Source: an uncultured Flavobacteriaceae bacterium (GTDB taxonomy: Bacteria; Bacteroidota; Bacteroidia; Flavobacteriales; Flavobacteriaceae). From it: a DNA stretch of 64,000 nucleotides. Where the stretch lies: the NCBI GenBank assembly GCA_947501845.1, contig CANMXP010000002.1:248001-312000 (forward strand), read 5' to 3'. The notes under the pieces were generated by a model. The model saw only the letters and a program-made list of their open reading frames with translations, did no database searches and was not told where the DNA came from. A program made the position numbers and the translations under genes. Of the stretch, positions 1 through 8,602 are shown piece after piece; the stretch's first letter is position 1, and every line of letters begins with the position of its first letter.

Positions 1-661
1 TTAGTTCTATGGTAAAATAGGAGATACATTTGCTTCCATCTACAACATAAGGCTCTGTTATTGCTTGTGTTGGACAGGCATCGATACATGCGGTGCATGT
101 ACCACAATGGTCGGTTGTTCGCAAATCGTATTCTAAATCTAAATCGATAATAAGTTCTGCAATAAAAAAGAAGGACCCTACTTGCTGAGTTAATAAATTA
201 CTGTGCTTCCCAATCCACCCCAATCCACTTTTTGCTGCCCAGGCTTTATCTAAAACAGGCGCGGAATCTACAAAAGCACGCCCATCAACTTCTCCAATTT
301 CTTCTTGAATAAAGCTTAAAAGTGATTTCAGTTTGTCTTTTATTACAAAATGATAGTCCGTCCCGTAAGCATATTTACTAATTTTTGGAGCGGTTTTATC
401 TTGTTGAAATTCTGACGGATAGTAATTCAATATTAATGAAACAACACTTTTAGAACCTTCTACCAATTTTGTTGGATCTAAGCGTTTATCAAAATGGTTT
501 TCCATGTATTGCATGTCTCCATGCATATTCTTATTTAACCAGTTTTCTAAGCGTGGCGCTTCTTCTTCTAAAAATTGGGCCTTACTTATACCACATGATA
601 AAAACCCAAGTCGTTTTGCTTCGGTTTTAATGAGGTTTGTATATTTTGATTTTAAATCCAT
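1..661 (-). CDS. queG: Epoxyqueuosine reductase QueG, C-terminus cut by window edge
   Basis: QueG performs the last step of queuosine synthesis, reducing epoxyqueuosine in the tRNA wobble position; the family uses cobalamin and two 4Fe-4S clusters in the cytoplasm. About 220 residues are visible, starting at the ATG at 659-661. They include the conserved [11 protein letters not shown] segment and the following GLGWIGK stretch, which belong to the catalytic cobalamin-binding region, and then the first ferredoxin-like cluster motif [12 protein letters not shown]. The second cysteine motif and the C-terminal HEAT-like part lie beyond the left edge (family length is roughly 310-320 residues). It reads in the same direction as the GIY-YIG remnant, P450 and ruvB to its right, but REP-like repeats lie between them, so co-transcription is uncertain. 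The family call is firm. Confidence 0.93.
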   Translation of the reverse strand, partial: MDLKSKYTNLIKTEAKRLGFLSCGISKAQFLEEEAPRLENWLNKNMHGDMQYMENHFDKRLDPTKLVEGSKSVVSLILNYYPSEFQQDKTAPKISKYAYGTDYHFVIKDKLKSLLSFIQEEIGEVDGRAFVDSAPVLDKAWAAKSGLGWIGKHSNLLTQQVGSFFFIAELIIDLDLEYDLRTTDHCGTCTACIDACPTQAITEPYVVDGSKCISYFTIEL

Positions 662-672
662 TCTTTTTTATG

Positions 673-790
673 CGCTTCGATTGCGCTCAGCCTGGCATTA
701 TAGTGACCATTAATACTATGCTTTTTGTAATAAAAATAGTGTTATAAACCAATCAACGCTATGTTGTCACACTGAGCGCAGTCGAAGTGC
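673..790. repeat. Inverted pair of REP-like repeats
   Basis: Two copies of a short element with core TTCGACTGCGCTCAG face each other in the gap between queG and the GIY-YIG remnant. The left copy (about 673-700) carries one change, TTCGATTGCGC. The right copy (about 764-790) is in the opposite orientation. The arms could pair in RNA. The same core recurs at several other intergenic sites in this window. Confidence 0.7.
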
Positions 791-799
791 TAATTTAAC

Positions 800-1112
800 T
801 TATTTATCATACTTATAATGAGTCGCATTTCTACATTCAGAAAGTATTTGAAGCATATCAAAATCCTCATTTATTAAAGCATATTTTTTAGCTCTACTCC
901 ATCCTTTAATTTTCTTTTCAAAATAAATTGCTTGTAAAACATCATTAAATTCTTGATAAAACTCTAATAATAAAGGCCTTCTTTTATTATGTATATGAAT
1001 CTTTATTGTATCCATATTCATGCGCTTTGAAACGTTTTTCAATATCATTAGTGATTCCTGTGTAATAGGAATCATCTGAACATTTTATTATATAGACGTA
1101 ATATAAATACAT
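800..1112 (-). pseudogene. GIY-YIG endonuclease domain protein, frameshifted
   Basis: This is a small single-domain GIY-YIG nuclease of the UPF0213/YhbQ type, which in Bacteroidota is about 100 residues long. From the ATG at 1110-1112 the first 41 codons encode the start of the fold, with VYIIKCSDDSYYTGITN followed by the arginine-bearing IEKRF motif. That frame then stops at TAA (987-989). The rest of the domain continues in another frame from about 985 to 800, with KRRPLLLEFYQEF, AIYFEKKIKGWSRAKK and a C-terminal SECRNATHYK. Inserting one base around 985-989 explains the break: four bases stand where one codon is expected before KRRPL. An intact-looking 91-codon frame (1075-800) also exists but lacks the N-terminal catalytic strand. 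REP-like pairs flank the gene on both sides. A sequencing error cannot be excluded. Confidence 0.8.
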
Positions 1113-1126
1113 ATTAGGCTTTTTAT

Positions 1127-1257
1127 GGGCTTCGACTGCGCTCAGCCTGACATTAATAGAAACTATTTATGTTAAGGTTCTTATTTTAAACAAAAAACTT
1201 GATTCTGTAAATATAAATGAATTCTTAGGTGTCATACCGAGCGCAGTCGAAGTACTT
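1127..1257. repeat. Inverted pair of REP-like repeats
   Basis: A second convergent pair of the same element lies just upstream of the GIY-YIG remnant. The left copy at about 1127-1157 contains TTCGACTGCGCTCAGCCTGA. The right copy at about 1229-1257 is in reverse orientation (GAGCGCAGTCGAAGT). The spacing and arrangement match the pair at 673-790, so the GIY-YIG gene is bracketed by two such pairs. No coding potential is seen in this gap. Confidence 0.7.
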
Positions 1258-1312
1258 ATTTAAAGATTAACAACTTTAAGGCCAGACTGCCACACGAACA
1301 TGTCATAAACCT

Positions 1313-2650
1313 TTAGGTTTTCAACGTAAACCTCACCTTAACATCAACAGGTTTTAGCGTAATTAAAGGGTTTGTTTTTATAATATCGTTATTGGTAGAT
1401 ATATGGAACTTTTTTAATATTCTATTTACTGCTAAAATCATTTCATACATAGCAAAGTTATTACCTATACACAATCTAGGACCTGCCCCAAAAGGCATAT
1501 AATAAGGCATTATTTCTTTTCTGTTTTCTTCAAAAAAACGAGATGGTTTGAATAATTCTGGGCTATCCCAATAATTTTCGTTTCTATGTAATTCATAAAT
1601 AGATGCCCCTATAATAGTTCCCTTTTTTAATACATAATCGTCTATCTTGTCATCTTCTATATTTACTCGATCTGTTATCCATGCGGGTGGGTATAAACGA
1701 AGACTTTCTTCAATGCAGCACTTTGTATAATTAAGTTGAGAAATCTCCTGTAAAGGCATTATTTTTTTAGCACTTGTTTCTTTAATTTCAGCCTCAACCT
1801 GCGTTAGTTCCTCTGTATTTTGAGCTAATAATTTTAATGTAAATGTTAAAGCATTTGCCGTAGTTTCATGACCTGCTACAAATAAAATTAATATTTCATC
1901 AATTAATTGTTCATTCGTCATGGTGGTTCCATCTTCATATTTTGCAGAGAGGAGCATATCTAGAAGGTCATCGTGTTGATCATGCGACTCACGCCTTTGG
2001 TCAATAATTGTATTAATAATGTTTCTGCTTTCCTTTACTAATTTCATATGGTACTTAATCTCACCTGATAGGGTGTACCATAATTTCTTATACGGCATCC
2101 TTAATTCCTTAACAATAAACAATTGCAGTTTTTCAATAATAAACTGCAACCTTTTTAAGGTTTCTTTTTCTGCTGAAAAATTAAATAATGATTTAGCAAC
2201 GACTTCGAACGCCAACTCGTTCATTATTGGATACAAATCAACAAACCCCTCCATGTTAATTCTGTTTACTTGTTCGTTGATAGCTTTATCTATAATGTTG
2301 ACAAGATTTTGAATTTTTTCTTTATGAAACGCTGGCTGAATTAATCGGCGTTGTTTTAACCAATAGTCACCACTTGAAGTTAACAACCCGTAACCTACAT
2401 ATTTTGACAAATAGGTGGTTTGAATTTTGGATTTATGGTAAACTTTATGATTTTTTTGAAGCATGTGCTTCGTAATACCTGCATCTCGTGTTAAAACTAT
2501 ATGCCCATAAAAAGGTGATTTAACAGCAAAAGTATCGCCTACTTCTTTAAACCACTTACTATGAAATGGAATGGGGTTTTTTGCTATAGTAGATGATTGT
2601 ATTAAGAATTTATAAAAGGGAATTTTATTGGGATACTTATATTTTGGCAT
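1313..2650 (-). CDS. Cytochrome P450
   Basis: A complete P450 monooxygenase of about 445 residues, which would bind heme and hydroxylate an unknown, probably hydrophobic substrate. The defining motifs are in order: the I-helix oxygen-activation motif AGHETT, the K-helix ExxR motif EESLRLYPP, the PERF-like region KPSRFF, and the heme loop FGAGPRLCIG with its cysteine ligand near residue 395. Helix and loop spacing match CYP4/CYP102-like bacterial enzymes. I prefer the ATG at 2648-2650 over an in-frame TTG two codons upstream. There is no signal peptide or obvious membrane anchor. No ferredoxin or ferredoxin reductase lies nearby, so its electron donor must be encoded elsewhere. It sits downstream of ruvB on the same strand, separated by one REP-like copy. 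Substrate is unknown. Confidence 0.92.
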   Translation of the reverse strand: MPKYKYPNKIPFYKFLIQSSTIAKNPIPFHSKWFKEVGDTFAVKSPFYGHIVLTRDAGITKHMLQKNHKVYHKSKIQTTYLSKYVGYGLLTSSGDYWLKQRRLIQPAFHKEKIQNLVNIIDKAINEQVNRINMEGFVDLYPIMNELAFEVVAKSLFNFSAEKETLKRLQFIIEKLQLFIVKELRMPYKKLWYTLSGEIKYHMKLVKESRNIINTIIDQRRESHDQHDDLLDMLLSAKYEDGTTMTNEQLIDEILILFVAGHETTANALTFTLKLLAQNTEELTQVEAEIKETSAKKIMPLQEISQLNYTKCCIEESLRLYPPAWITDRVNIEDDKIDDYVLKKGTIIGASIYELHRNENYWDSPELFKPSRFFEENRKEIMPYYMPFGAGPRLCIGNNFAMYEMILAVNRILKKFHISTNNDIIKTNPLITLKPVDVKVRFTLKT

Positions 2651-2682
2651 ATGCAAATTATTAATAAAATACTAAAAATAAC

Positions 2683-2711
2683 CTTTCGACTGCGCTCAAG
2701 AGGGCATTTCA
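2683..2711 (+). repeat. Single REP-like repeat
   Basis: A lone copy of the REP-like core (TTTCGACTGCGCTCAAG) lies between ruvB and the P450 gene. No convergent partner copy is seen within the 75-bp gap. Confidence 0.6.
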
Positions 2712-2725
2712 GACTAACATTGTTG

Positions 2726-3748
2726 TCAAAACAATCCACCTTGGATATTTCCCTTTACTCTTCCCAAATGCTTATAAGCTTGCTCGGTAACTTCACGCCC
2801 ACGTGGTGTACGCATAATAAATCCTTGTTGAATTAAGAAAGGCTCATAAACTTCTTCTATGGTTTCTGGGCTTTCACTAACTGCTGTAGCAATGGTGGTA
2901 ATACCTACAGGGCCTCCTTTAAATTTATCTATAATGGTTGACAGAATTTTATTGTCCATTTCGTCCAAACCGTGTGCATCAACATTTAATGCTTCTAATG
3001 CAAACTTCGCTATTTCAATATCTATAGTTCCGTTACCTTTTATTTGAGCAAAATCTCGAACACGACGTAATAATGCGTTTGCTATTCTAGGAGTCCCTCT
3101 GCTTCGCCCTGCAATTTCTATAGCTGCTTCCATAGATATTGGCACGCCTAAAATACTGGCACTTCGCTGTATGATGGTTGTTAGCAGGTCTGTTTTATAA
3201 TACTGCAACCTACTTTGAATACCAAAACGAGCGCGCATTGGGGAGGTTAACAGTCCTGAACGGGTTGTGGCACCAACCAGTGTAAACGGGTTTAAATTGA
3301 TTTGTACTGTACGCGCATTAGGACCTGTCTCAATCATAATGTCAATCTTATAATCCTCCATGGCAGAATACAAATACTCTTCTACTATAGGACTCAACCG
3401 ATGAATTTCGTCAATAAATAATACATCACGTTCATCTAAATTAGTCAGCAATCCTGCTAAGTCTCCTGGTTTATCTAAAACGGGGCCTGATGTTATCTTT
3501 ATACCAACACTTAATTCGTTAGCTAATATATGTGCCAAGGTTGTTTTACCTAACCCTGGGGGGCCATGAAATAAGGTATGATCTAAAGCTTCGGTTCTTA
3601 AATTTGCGGCTTGAACAAAAATTTGAAGGTTTTCCAACACTTGATCCTGACCTGTAAAATCATCAAATGATAATGGTCTTAATTTTTTTTCTACGTCTAA
3701 TTCTTCAGGAGAAAAATTTTCATTGGATGGATCTAGATTTTCGTTCAT
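2726..3748 (-). CDS. ruvB: Holliday junction branch migration helicase RuvB
   Basis: RuvB is the hexameric AAA+ motor that, with RuvA, drives branch migration of Holliday junctions before RuvC resolution. The 340-residue length is standard. Visible motifs are the N-terminal [12 protein letters not shown], Walker A GPPGLGKT near residues 62-69, Walker B LFIDEIHR, sensor 1 GATTRSGLL, the arginine finger region SPMRARFG, and the C-terminal winged-helix domain with KGGPVGI and PRGR. The ATG at 3746-3748 is preferred over an in-frame TTG one codon earlier. ruvA and ruvC are not adjacent. The gene reads toward the P450 and queG. Identification is secure. Confidence 0.97.
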   Translation of the reverse strand: MNENLDPSNENFSPEELDVEKKLRPLSFDDFTGQDQVLENLQIFVQAANLRTEALDHTLFHGPPGLGKTTLAHILANELSVGIKITSGPVLDKPGDLAGLLTNLDERDVLFIDEIHRLSPIVEEYLYSAMEDYKIDIMIETGPNARTVQINLNPFTLVGATTRSGLLTSPMRARFGIQSRLQYYKTDLLTTIIQRSASILGVPISMEAAIEIAGRSRGTPRIANALLRRVRDFAQIKGNGTIDIEIAKFALEALNVDAHGLDEMDNKILSTIIDKFKGGPVGITTIATAVSESPETIEEVYEPFLIQQGFIMRTPRGREVTEQAYKHLGRVKGNIQGGLF

Positions 3749-3810
3749 CAAATATCGTCTTCAATTATAAGAATACTGAAACAAGTTGCAGTATATAGCA
3801 AATATAAACA

Positions 3811-3839
3811 AAAAGCCTTTCCAAAAAGGAAAGGCTTTG
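3811..3839 (-). terminator. Rho-independent terminator of the 1499-residue surface protein gene
   Basis: A perfect hairpin AAGCCTTTCC / GGAAAGGCTT with a short A/T loop. It is followed on the minus strand by a run of T residues. It lies about 45 bp past the stop codon of the large surface protein gene and before ruvB. Confidence 0.85.
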
Positions 3840-3880
3840 TAGGTTTTAAGTAATAAAATTTTTTAAATTTATCTTTAATC

Positions 3881-6800
3881 TTATTTCTTAACAACTCTCC
3901 TTATTAGTGTTCCTCCACTCGTGACTATTTTTAACAGATAGACACCATTAGTCATACTAGAAAAATCAATCGTTTTATTTTCGATTTCAATGTTCTTTAT
4001 AACTTTTCCTAAAATATTATATAATGTTGCTTCCTCAAGCTTGATATTATTAGCTTTTATGTGCAATATCTTATTAACTGGATTAGGATATACATTTATT
4101 GAAACGTTTAACAGCTCTTCTTCTATACCCAATGTTGTAGTTGAAAATGTTTTCACTGACCCATAACTTGTACCTTGAGTGTTAGTTGCATACGCGACAT
4201 AAGAGTATTGGGTATTAGCTACCAAGCCAGAAATAGTTTCATTAAAAACACCTAGACCCACACCATTATTATCGGTAATTACATTTACACCTCCTATTTG
4301 AGGGTTTGCATTTTCTGAGGTAATCGCATATATTATTCCTCGCGCTATCACCGACGAAGAACCTTCTGCTGTTACTTCACCCCCCAAATCAACCATATTT
4401 GATGTTATTGAGTTTGCATCACTAGTCGTTATTGTAGCTTGAAAATCATCATTGTTTATGGTTACAGTTGCCCCATCGGTAGTTGTCACGGACAAAGCTG
4501 TAGCCGCCAAGTTTGACTGTGAAATGGTAATGGTTTCATTGGCTTCCTGTTTTGTGTCTCCAGTAGGGGTTACGGTAAATGTCTGCGTTTCGCTGGCGTT
4601 TCCTATAAAGGATAAGGTCTGACCTGTTACGGCTGAATAATCGCCGTCTGACGTTGTGGCCGTTCCGTCTGCAGTACTCACATCTACTGTAAAACCACCC
4701 TGAACCGCATTGTCCAGTGTTGCCGTTACGGTTATGGATCCATCGTTCTCGTTGCCACTTACGTCGGCTATGGTTACAGATGCTGAATCATCATTATTTA
4801 TGGTTACAGTTGCTCCATCCGTAATTGTTACGGACAAAGCTGTAGCCGCCAAGTTTGACTGTGAAATGGTAATGGTTTCATTGGCTTCCAGTTTTGTGTC
4901 CCCAGTAGGGGTTACGGTAAATGTTTGCGTTTCACTGGCGTTTCCTATAAAGGATAAGGTCTGGCCTGTTACGGATGAATAATCGCTATCTGCCGTTGTG
5001 GCTGTTCCGTCTGCAGTACTTACATCTACTATAAAACCGCCCTGAACTGCATTGTCCAGTGTTGCCGTTACGGTTATGGACCCATCATTCTCGTTGCCGC
5101 TTACATCTGCAATAGTAACGGATGCTGAATCATCATTGTTTATGGTTACAGTTGCTCCATCGGTAATTGTTACGGACAAAGCTGTAGCTGCCAAGTTTGA
5201 CTGTGAAATGGTAATGGTTTCATTGGCCTCCAGTTTTGTGTCTCCAGTAGGGGTTACGGTAAATGTCTGCGTTTCGCTGGCATTTCCTGTAAAGGATAAG
5301 GTCTGACCTGTTACGGCTGAATAATCACTGTCTCCCGTTGTGGCTGTTCCGTCTACAGTACTCACATCTACTGTAAAACCGCCCTGAACCGCATTGTCCA
5401 GTGTTGCCGTTACGGTTATGGATCCATCATTCTCGTTGCCACTTACATCTGCAATAGTAACGGATGCTGAATCATCATTGGTAATAGTTACGGTGGCACC
5501 ATCGGTGATGTTTACTGACAATGATGTTGATGCCACGTTTGATTGACTTATTGTTAAAGTTTCATTGCTTTCAAGCTTGTTATCACTTGTTGGTGTGACC
5601 GTAAAGATCTGCATCTCGCTTGCCGTCCCTGTAAAGGTAAGCGTCTGGCCCGTTAATGCGGTATAATCGCTATCTGCAGTGGTCGCCGTTCCGTCCGAAG
5701 TACTAACATCCACTGTAAATCCACCCTGTACGGCATTGTCCAGTGTTGCCGTGACGGTTATGGAACCATCGTCTTCATTGCCACTTACGTCGACTATGGT
5801 TACAGATGCACTGTCGTCATTATTTATAGTATAGGTATGTATTAGATTTGTTCCTAGAGTAGCATTGCTTGGGTTTGAGATTGTTACTATAACTGTTTCG
5901 TTCGCTTCCAAAATGGCATCGGATACTATACTGGCTATGGTTATATCGTTATTACTATCACCTGCCGTAATGGTCAACGAGCCATCTGCTAGAGTATAAT
6001 CGGTTCCGCTTCCTGTTGCGGTTCCCGTCACGACATAATCCACAGATACATTGCTCCCGCTTACAGCGCTTAGTGAGACCTCTAAATCTGCACTGCTCAC
6101 ACTTTCTGCTCCCGAAGAGCTGGTAGATGTAAAAGCTACCGTTGGATTTGACGTTGTAAATGTCTCTACTGTTCCTTCTGTTGTTCCTTGACTATTTATA
6201 GCATATGCAGAGAAACTGTAATTACTAGAAGCTATTAAACTCGAAATGGCTTGATTATAACTTCCTGTAGTACCAGAAACGATCACTTTAGTTACGTTAG
6301 CACCTCCTGCTTCCGCCACTGTTGGCGTTGCATCATCTGAAGTTAATGCATATACAAAGCCTCTTTCTGTTATGGTTGCTCCGCCATCTGAGGTTACATC
6401 GCCGCCTAATGTCGCTGAAGTTGCATCTACAGAAATTGCAACTGTAGTAGTTATCGTTGGAGGTGTGACAGATAACCCTAGAGCAAAATTATCGAAGTTC
6501 CCCGAAAAATTAAGGTTAGCGATAATTCGAATTTCATCAACATTTCCAAATGTTCCATTAGCAAAATCTGATGTTGTGTATGTTGTTGGGGTAAACCCTG
6601 AGTGATTGACTGTAGTCGAACCTGTTGAGCTTCCGTCCCTAAAACCTTCAACAGTAAAAACTATGACCGTCCCATTATTTTCAGATACTGAAAAACCATT
6701 AAAATCAAACTCGGAACCTCCATTTGTTTTAATCGACATACCACGCCAAAGCGAACCACTAGGTGCAGCATGTAATCCTTCATACTCTCCACCAAACTCA

Positions 6801-8380
6801 TTATATATAACATCTCCGTTTGTTGGAGTACCAGCAGCATCAACTATCTCAAAATCAAACTGTATTCCATTTATATCAGAAGAACCTCCCTCCCCATCCA
6901 TTGCGATCGATCCTAGATTAGTATTATCTGTAGTCTCAAAATTTAAAATATGAGGTAAATCAACATGTGTGGTGAATGTTTGTATAGTACCTTCTGTGGT
7001 TCCCTCGCTATTTATGGCATATGCAGAAAAACTATAGTTACTAGAAGCGAGCAAACTCGAAATAGTTTGATTGAAACTTCCTGTAGTGCCAGAAACGATT
7101 ACTTTAGTTACATTGGCACCTCCAGATTCTGCTACTGTTGGTGTTGCATCGTCTGAAGTCAATGCATACACAAAACCTCTTTCTGTTATGGTTGCCCCAC
7201 CATCTGATGTTACATCTCCATTGAGGGTTGCACCATTAGACAAAACCGAGGTACTCGCAGAAGTCGTTACTGTTGGAACTGATAAACTTGATGGTATTGA
7301 ATATACTACATTATCAATAAAAACATTTAAATCGACCGCCTCAATCCATAATTCATCTATATCTTGAAAATCTGTATTACCAGATAAGACTTGGTTTCCA
7401 TCAAAATTGATATTAACGGTTGAACCTACCTGACTTCCATCTTTATAGGCCTTTAGAGTACCCGAAGTACTAGATCCAACACCTGAATCTTGAATATAAA
7501 TACTTGAAACAGCAAATTCAGCCCCTCCATGACGTTTAATAGTCCATTTAGTTACTCCTCCAATATCGGCATTATCGTCATAAAGCGCTCCAGTTCCTCC
7601 AGACCCCGAGGTTTCTTTGAAAGAAATAAAATCGTTTGATGCTAATGAATTTATTGAGAAACTTAGTGGTCCTAGTGAAACTGTTTTTCCAAGTTTTCTA
7701 TCATTAGTAATTCCTGTATTATTAAAATCTATTGTTCCAGCGCCTGTTGGCACAGTCCCTTCTGTCACATTGCTAATAGTTATTCCTTTTAAGGTCAATG
7801 CATCTGGCTGGTCTGTTAAAGGATTAATTGTAAATTCAATTTCTGAGACCCCTGTAACAGGCAACGTATTATTGTTGTCAAAGAAAGTACCTATAGAAAC
7901 CCCTGAATTGTTTTCTGACAAGGATTTATTCGCATTCAATGTCATTGTCCTAATTGTATTTCCTAAAGCATTTTTAAAAACTATCTGAGTATTTGTTGTA
8001 TAGGTAGATGGACCATTAATTGGTGATAGGTAATTAAAAATAGTCAAATCATCCACATCAAATGATGTGGCATTTATTCCATCTGCTTTAATAGTAAATA
8101 CAGCTGTTGCTCCTGGTGTTGTATTTGTGGAAAACAATTCCGCACCAACGATACCGCCCGTAACATTAGTTATTTGGTTGCTAGCTGCTAATATTGATGT
8201 TGTAGAAATCAATTTAAATCCAACGCCTCCAGAATCATTTGTTCCTAGACCTCCAAATCTGTAAAAATCTTGAGAAAACACTTGAAAACACAACATAATT
8301 AGTAAAAAACAAAAAAGGTTTTTAATCTTTCGTTGTCTTAGTTTAAAACTTGAATTAAACACTGAAGTAATTTTTTTCAT
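3881..8380 (-). CDS. Secreted Calx-beta / Fn3-like repeat protein with type A T9SS sorting domain
   Basis: A 1499-residue predicted surface or secreted protein. Residues 1 to about 37 form a long basic plus hydrophobic signal peptide. An N-terminal part (about 40-370) of beta-rich character is followed by two similar Fn3-like units (each with ITERGFVYALTSDDATPTVAE), separated by another beta domain. Next come a diverged Calx-beta domain (near SVSSADLEVSLSAVSGS), four near-identical 114-residue Calx-beta repeats each ending NNDD or TNDD, and a further Fn3-like unit. The last 75 residues are a T9SS type A sorting domain with VYPNPVNK, GVYLLKI and a basic tail. Calx-beta units usually bind calcium in adhesins; that role here is inference. 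It is transcribed alone, with a clear terminator downstream. No enzymatic motif was seen. Confidence 0.88.
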   Translation of the reverse strand: MKKITSVFNSSFKLRQRKIKNLFCFLLIMLCFQVFSQDFYRFGGLGTNDSGGVGFKLISTTSILAASNQITNVTGGIVGAELFSTNTTPGATAVFTIKADGINATSFDVDDLTIFNYLSPINGPSTYTTNTQIVFKNALGNTIRTMTLNANKSLSENNSGVSIGTFFDNNNTLPVTGVSEIEFTINPLTDQPDALTLKGITISNVTEGTVPTGAGTIDFNNTGITNDRKLGKTVSLGPLSFSINSLASNDFISFKETSGSGGTGALYDDNADIGGVTKWTIKRHGGAEFAVSSIYIQDSGVGSSTSGTLKAYKDGSQVGSTVNINFDGNQVLSGNTDFQDIDELWIEAVDLNVFIDNVVYSIPSSLSVPTVTTSASTSVLSNGATLNGDVTSDGGATITERGFVYALTSDDATPTVAESGGANVTKVIVSGTTGSFNQTISSLLASSNYSFSAYAINSEGTTEGTIQTFTTHVDLPHILNFETTDNTNLGSIAMDGEGGSSDINGIQFDFEIVDAAGTPTNGDVIYNEFGGEYEGLHAAPSGSLWRGMSIKTNGGSEFDFNGFSVSENNGTVIVFTVEGFRDGSSTGSTTVNHSGFTPTTYTTSDFANGTFGNVDEIRIIANLNFSGNFDNFALGLSVTPPTITTTVAISVDATSATLGGDVTSDGGATITERGFVYALTSDDATPTVAEAGGANVTKVIVSGTTGSYNQAISSLIASSNYSFSAYAINSQGTTEGTVETFTTSNPTVAFTSTSSSGAESVSSADLEVSLSAVSGSNVSVDYVVTGTATGSGTDYTLADGSLTITAGDSNNDITIASIVSDAILEANETVIVTISNPSNATLGTNLIHTYTINNDDSASVTIVDVSGNEDDGSITVTATLDNAVQGGFTVDVSTSDGTATTADSDYTALTGQTLTFTGTASEMQIFTVTPTSDNKLESNETLTISQSNVASTSLSVNITDGATVTITNDDSASVTIADVSGNENDGSITVTATLDNAVQGGFTVDVSTVDGTATTGDSDYSAVTGQTLSFTGNASETQTFTVTPTGDTKLEANETITISQSNLAATALSVTITDGATVTINNDDSASVTIADVSGNENDGSITVTATLDNAVQGGFIVDVSTADGTATTADSDYSSVTGQTLSFIGNASETQTFTVTPTGDTKLEANETITISQSNLAATALSVTITDGATVTINNDDSASVTIADVSGNENDGSITVTATLDNAVQGGFTVDVSTADGTATTSDGDYSAVTGQTLSFIGNASETQTFTVTPTGDTKQEANETITISQSNLAATALSVTTTDGATVTINNDDFQATITTSDANSITSNMVDLGGEVTAEGSSSVIARGIIYAITSENANPQIGGVNVITDNNGVGLGVFNETISGLVANTQYSYVAYATNTQGTSYGSVKTFSTTTLGIEEELLNVSINVYPNPVNKILHIKANNIKLEEATLYNILGKVIKNIEIENKTIDFSSMTNGVYLLKIVTSGGTLIRRVVKK
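4450..5824 (-). repeat. Four tandem 342-bp repeats encoding Calx-beta domains
   Basis: Inside the large surface protein gene, the same landmark recurs at 4741, 5083, 5425 and 5767, an exact 342-bp period (114 codons) four times. The inner copies are nearly identical at the DNA level; the copy at the high-coordinate end is more diverged. The exact period and high identity suggest recent expansion by unequal crossing over or slippage. Copy number could vary between strains. Confidence 0.9.
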
Positions 8381-8527
8381 GACACATAATATAAGGGTTC
8401 ATAGAATAATTTGTATGTAATATTTTTCACTTAAATAAATACGAATATACAACAAAAATGATTGAAAATCACACTTAATCGATTTTAAATACACTTTAAA
8501 CGATGTTTTTATGTTGATGTAGACTAA

Positions 8528-8553
8528 AAAAGCCTTTCCAAAAAGGAAAGGCT
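8528..8553 (-). terminator. Rho-independent terminator after the OmpA-family gene
   Basis: Hairpin AGCCTTTCC / GGAAAGGCT with an A-rich loop. On the minus strand it is followed by TTTTTT. It lies 50 bp past the stop of the OmpA-family gene and closes the sprB-like/porP/ompA operon. The stem is nearly identical to the one at 3811-3839. Confidence 0.85.
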
Positions 8554-8602
8554 CAAGCAAATAATTGGTTAAAATTATGGCTAGTTATAAAGGATTGGTT
8601 GG

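Noticed and set aside
4710-5306. Long plus-strand open frames opposite the Calx-beta repeats
   Set aside because: They are antisense shadows of the repeats, with the same peptide recurring, and have no start context or domain.
4450-5824. Regular repeats that could suggest a CRISPR array
   Set aside because: The period is 342 bp, the repeats are in frame and encode Calx-beta domains, and there are no short repeat/spacer units.
6372-6953. Plus-strand open frames inside the large surface protein gene
   Set aside because: They overlap the opposite strand of a well-supported gene and show no family features.
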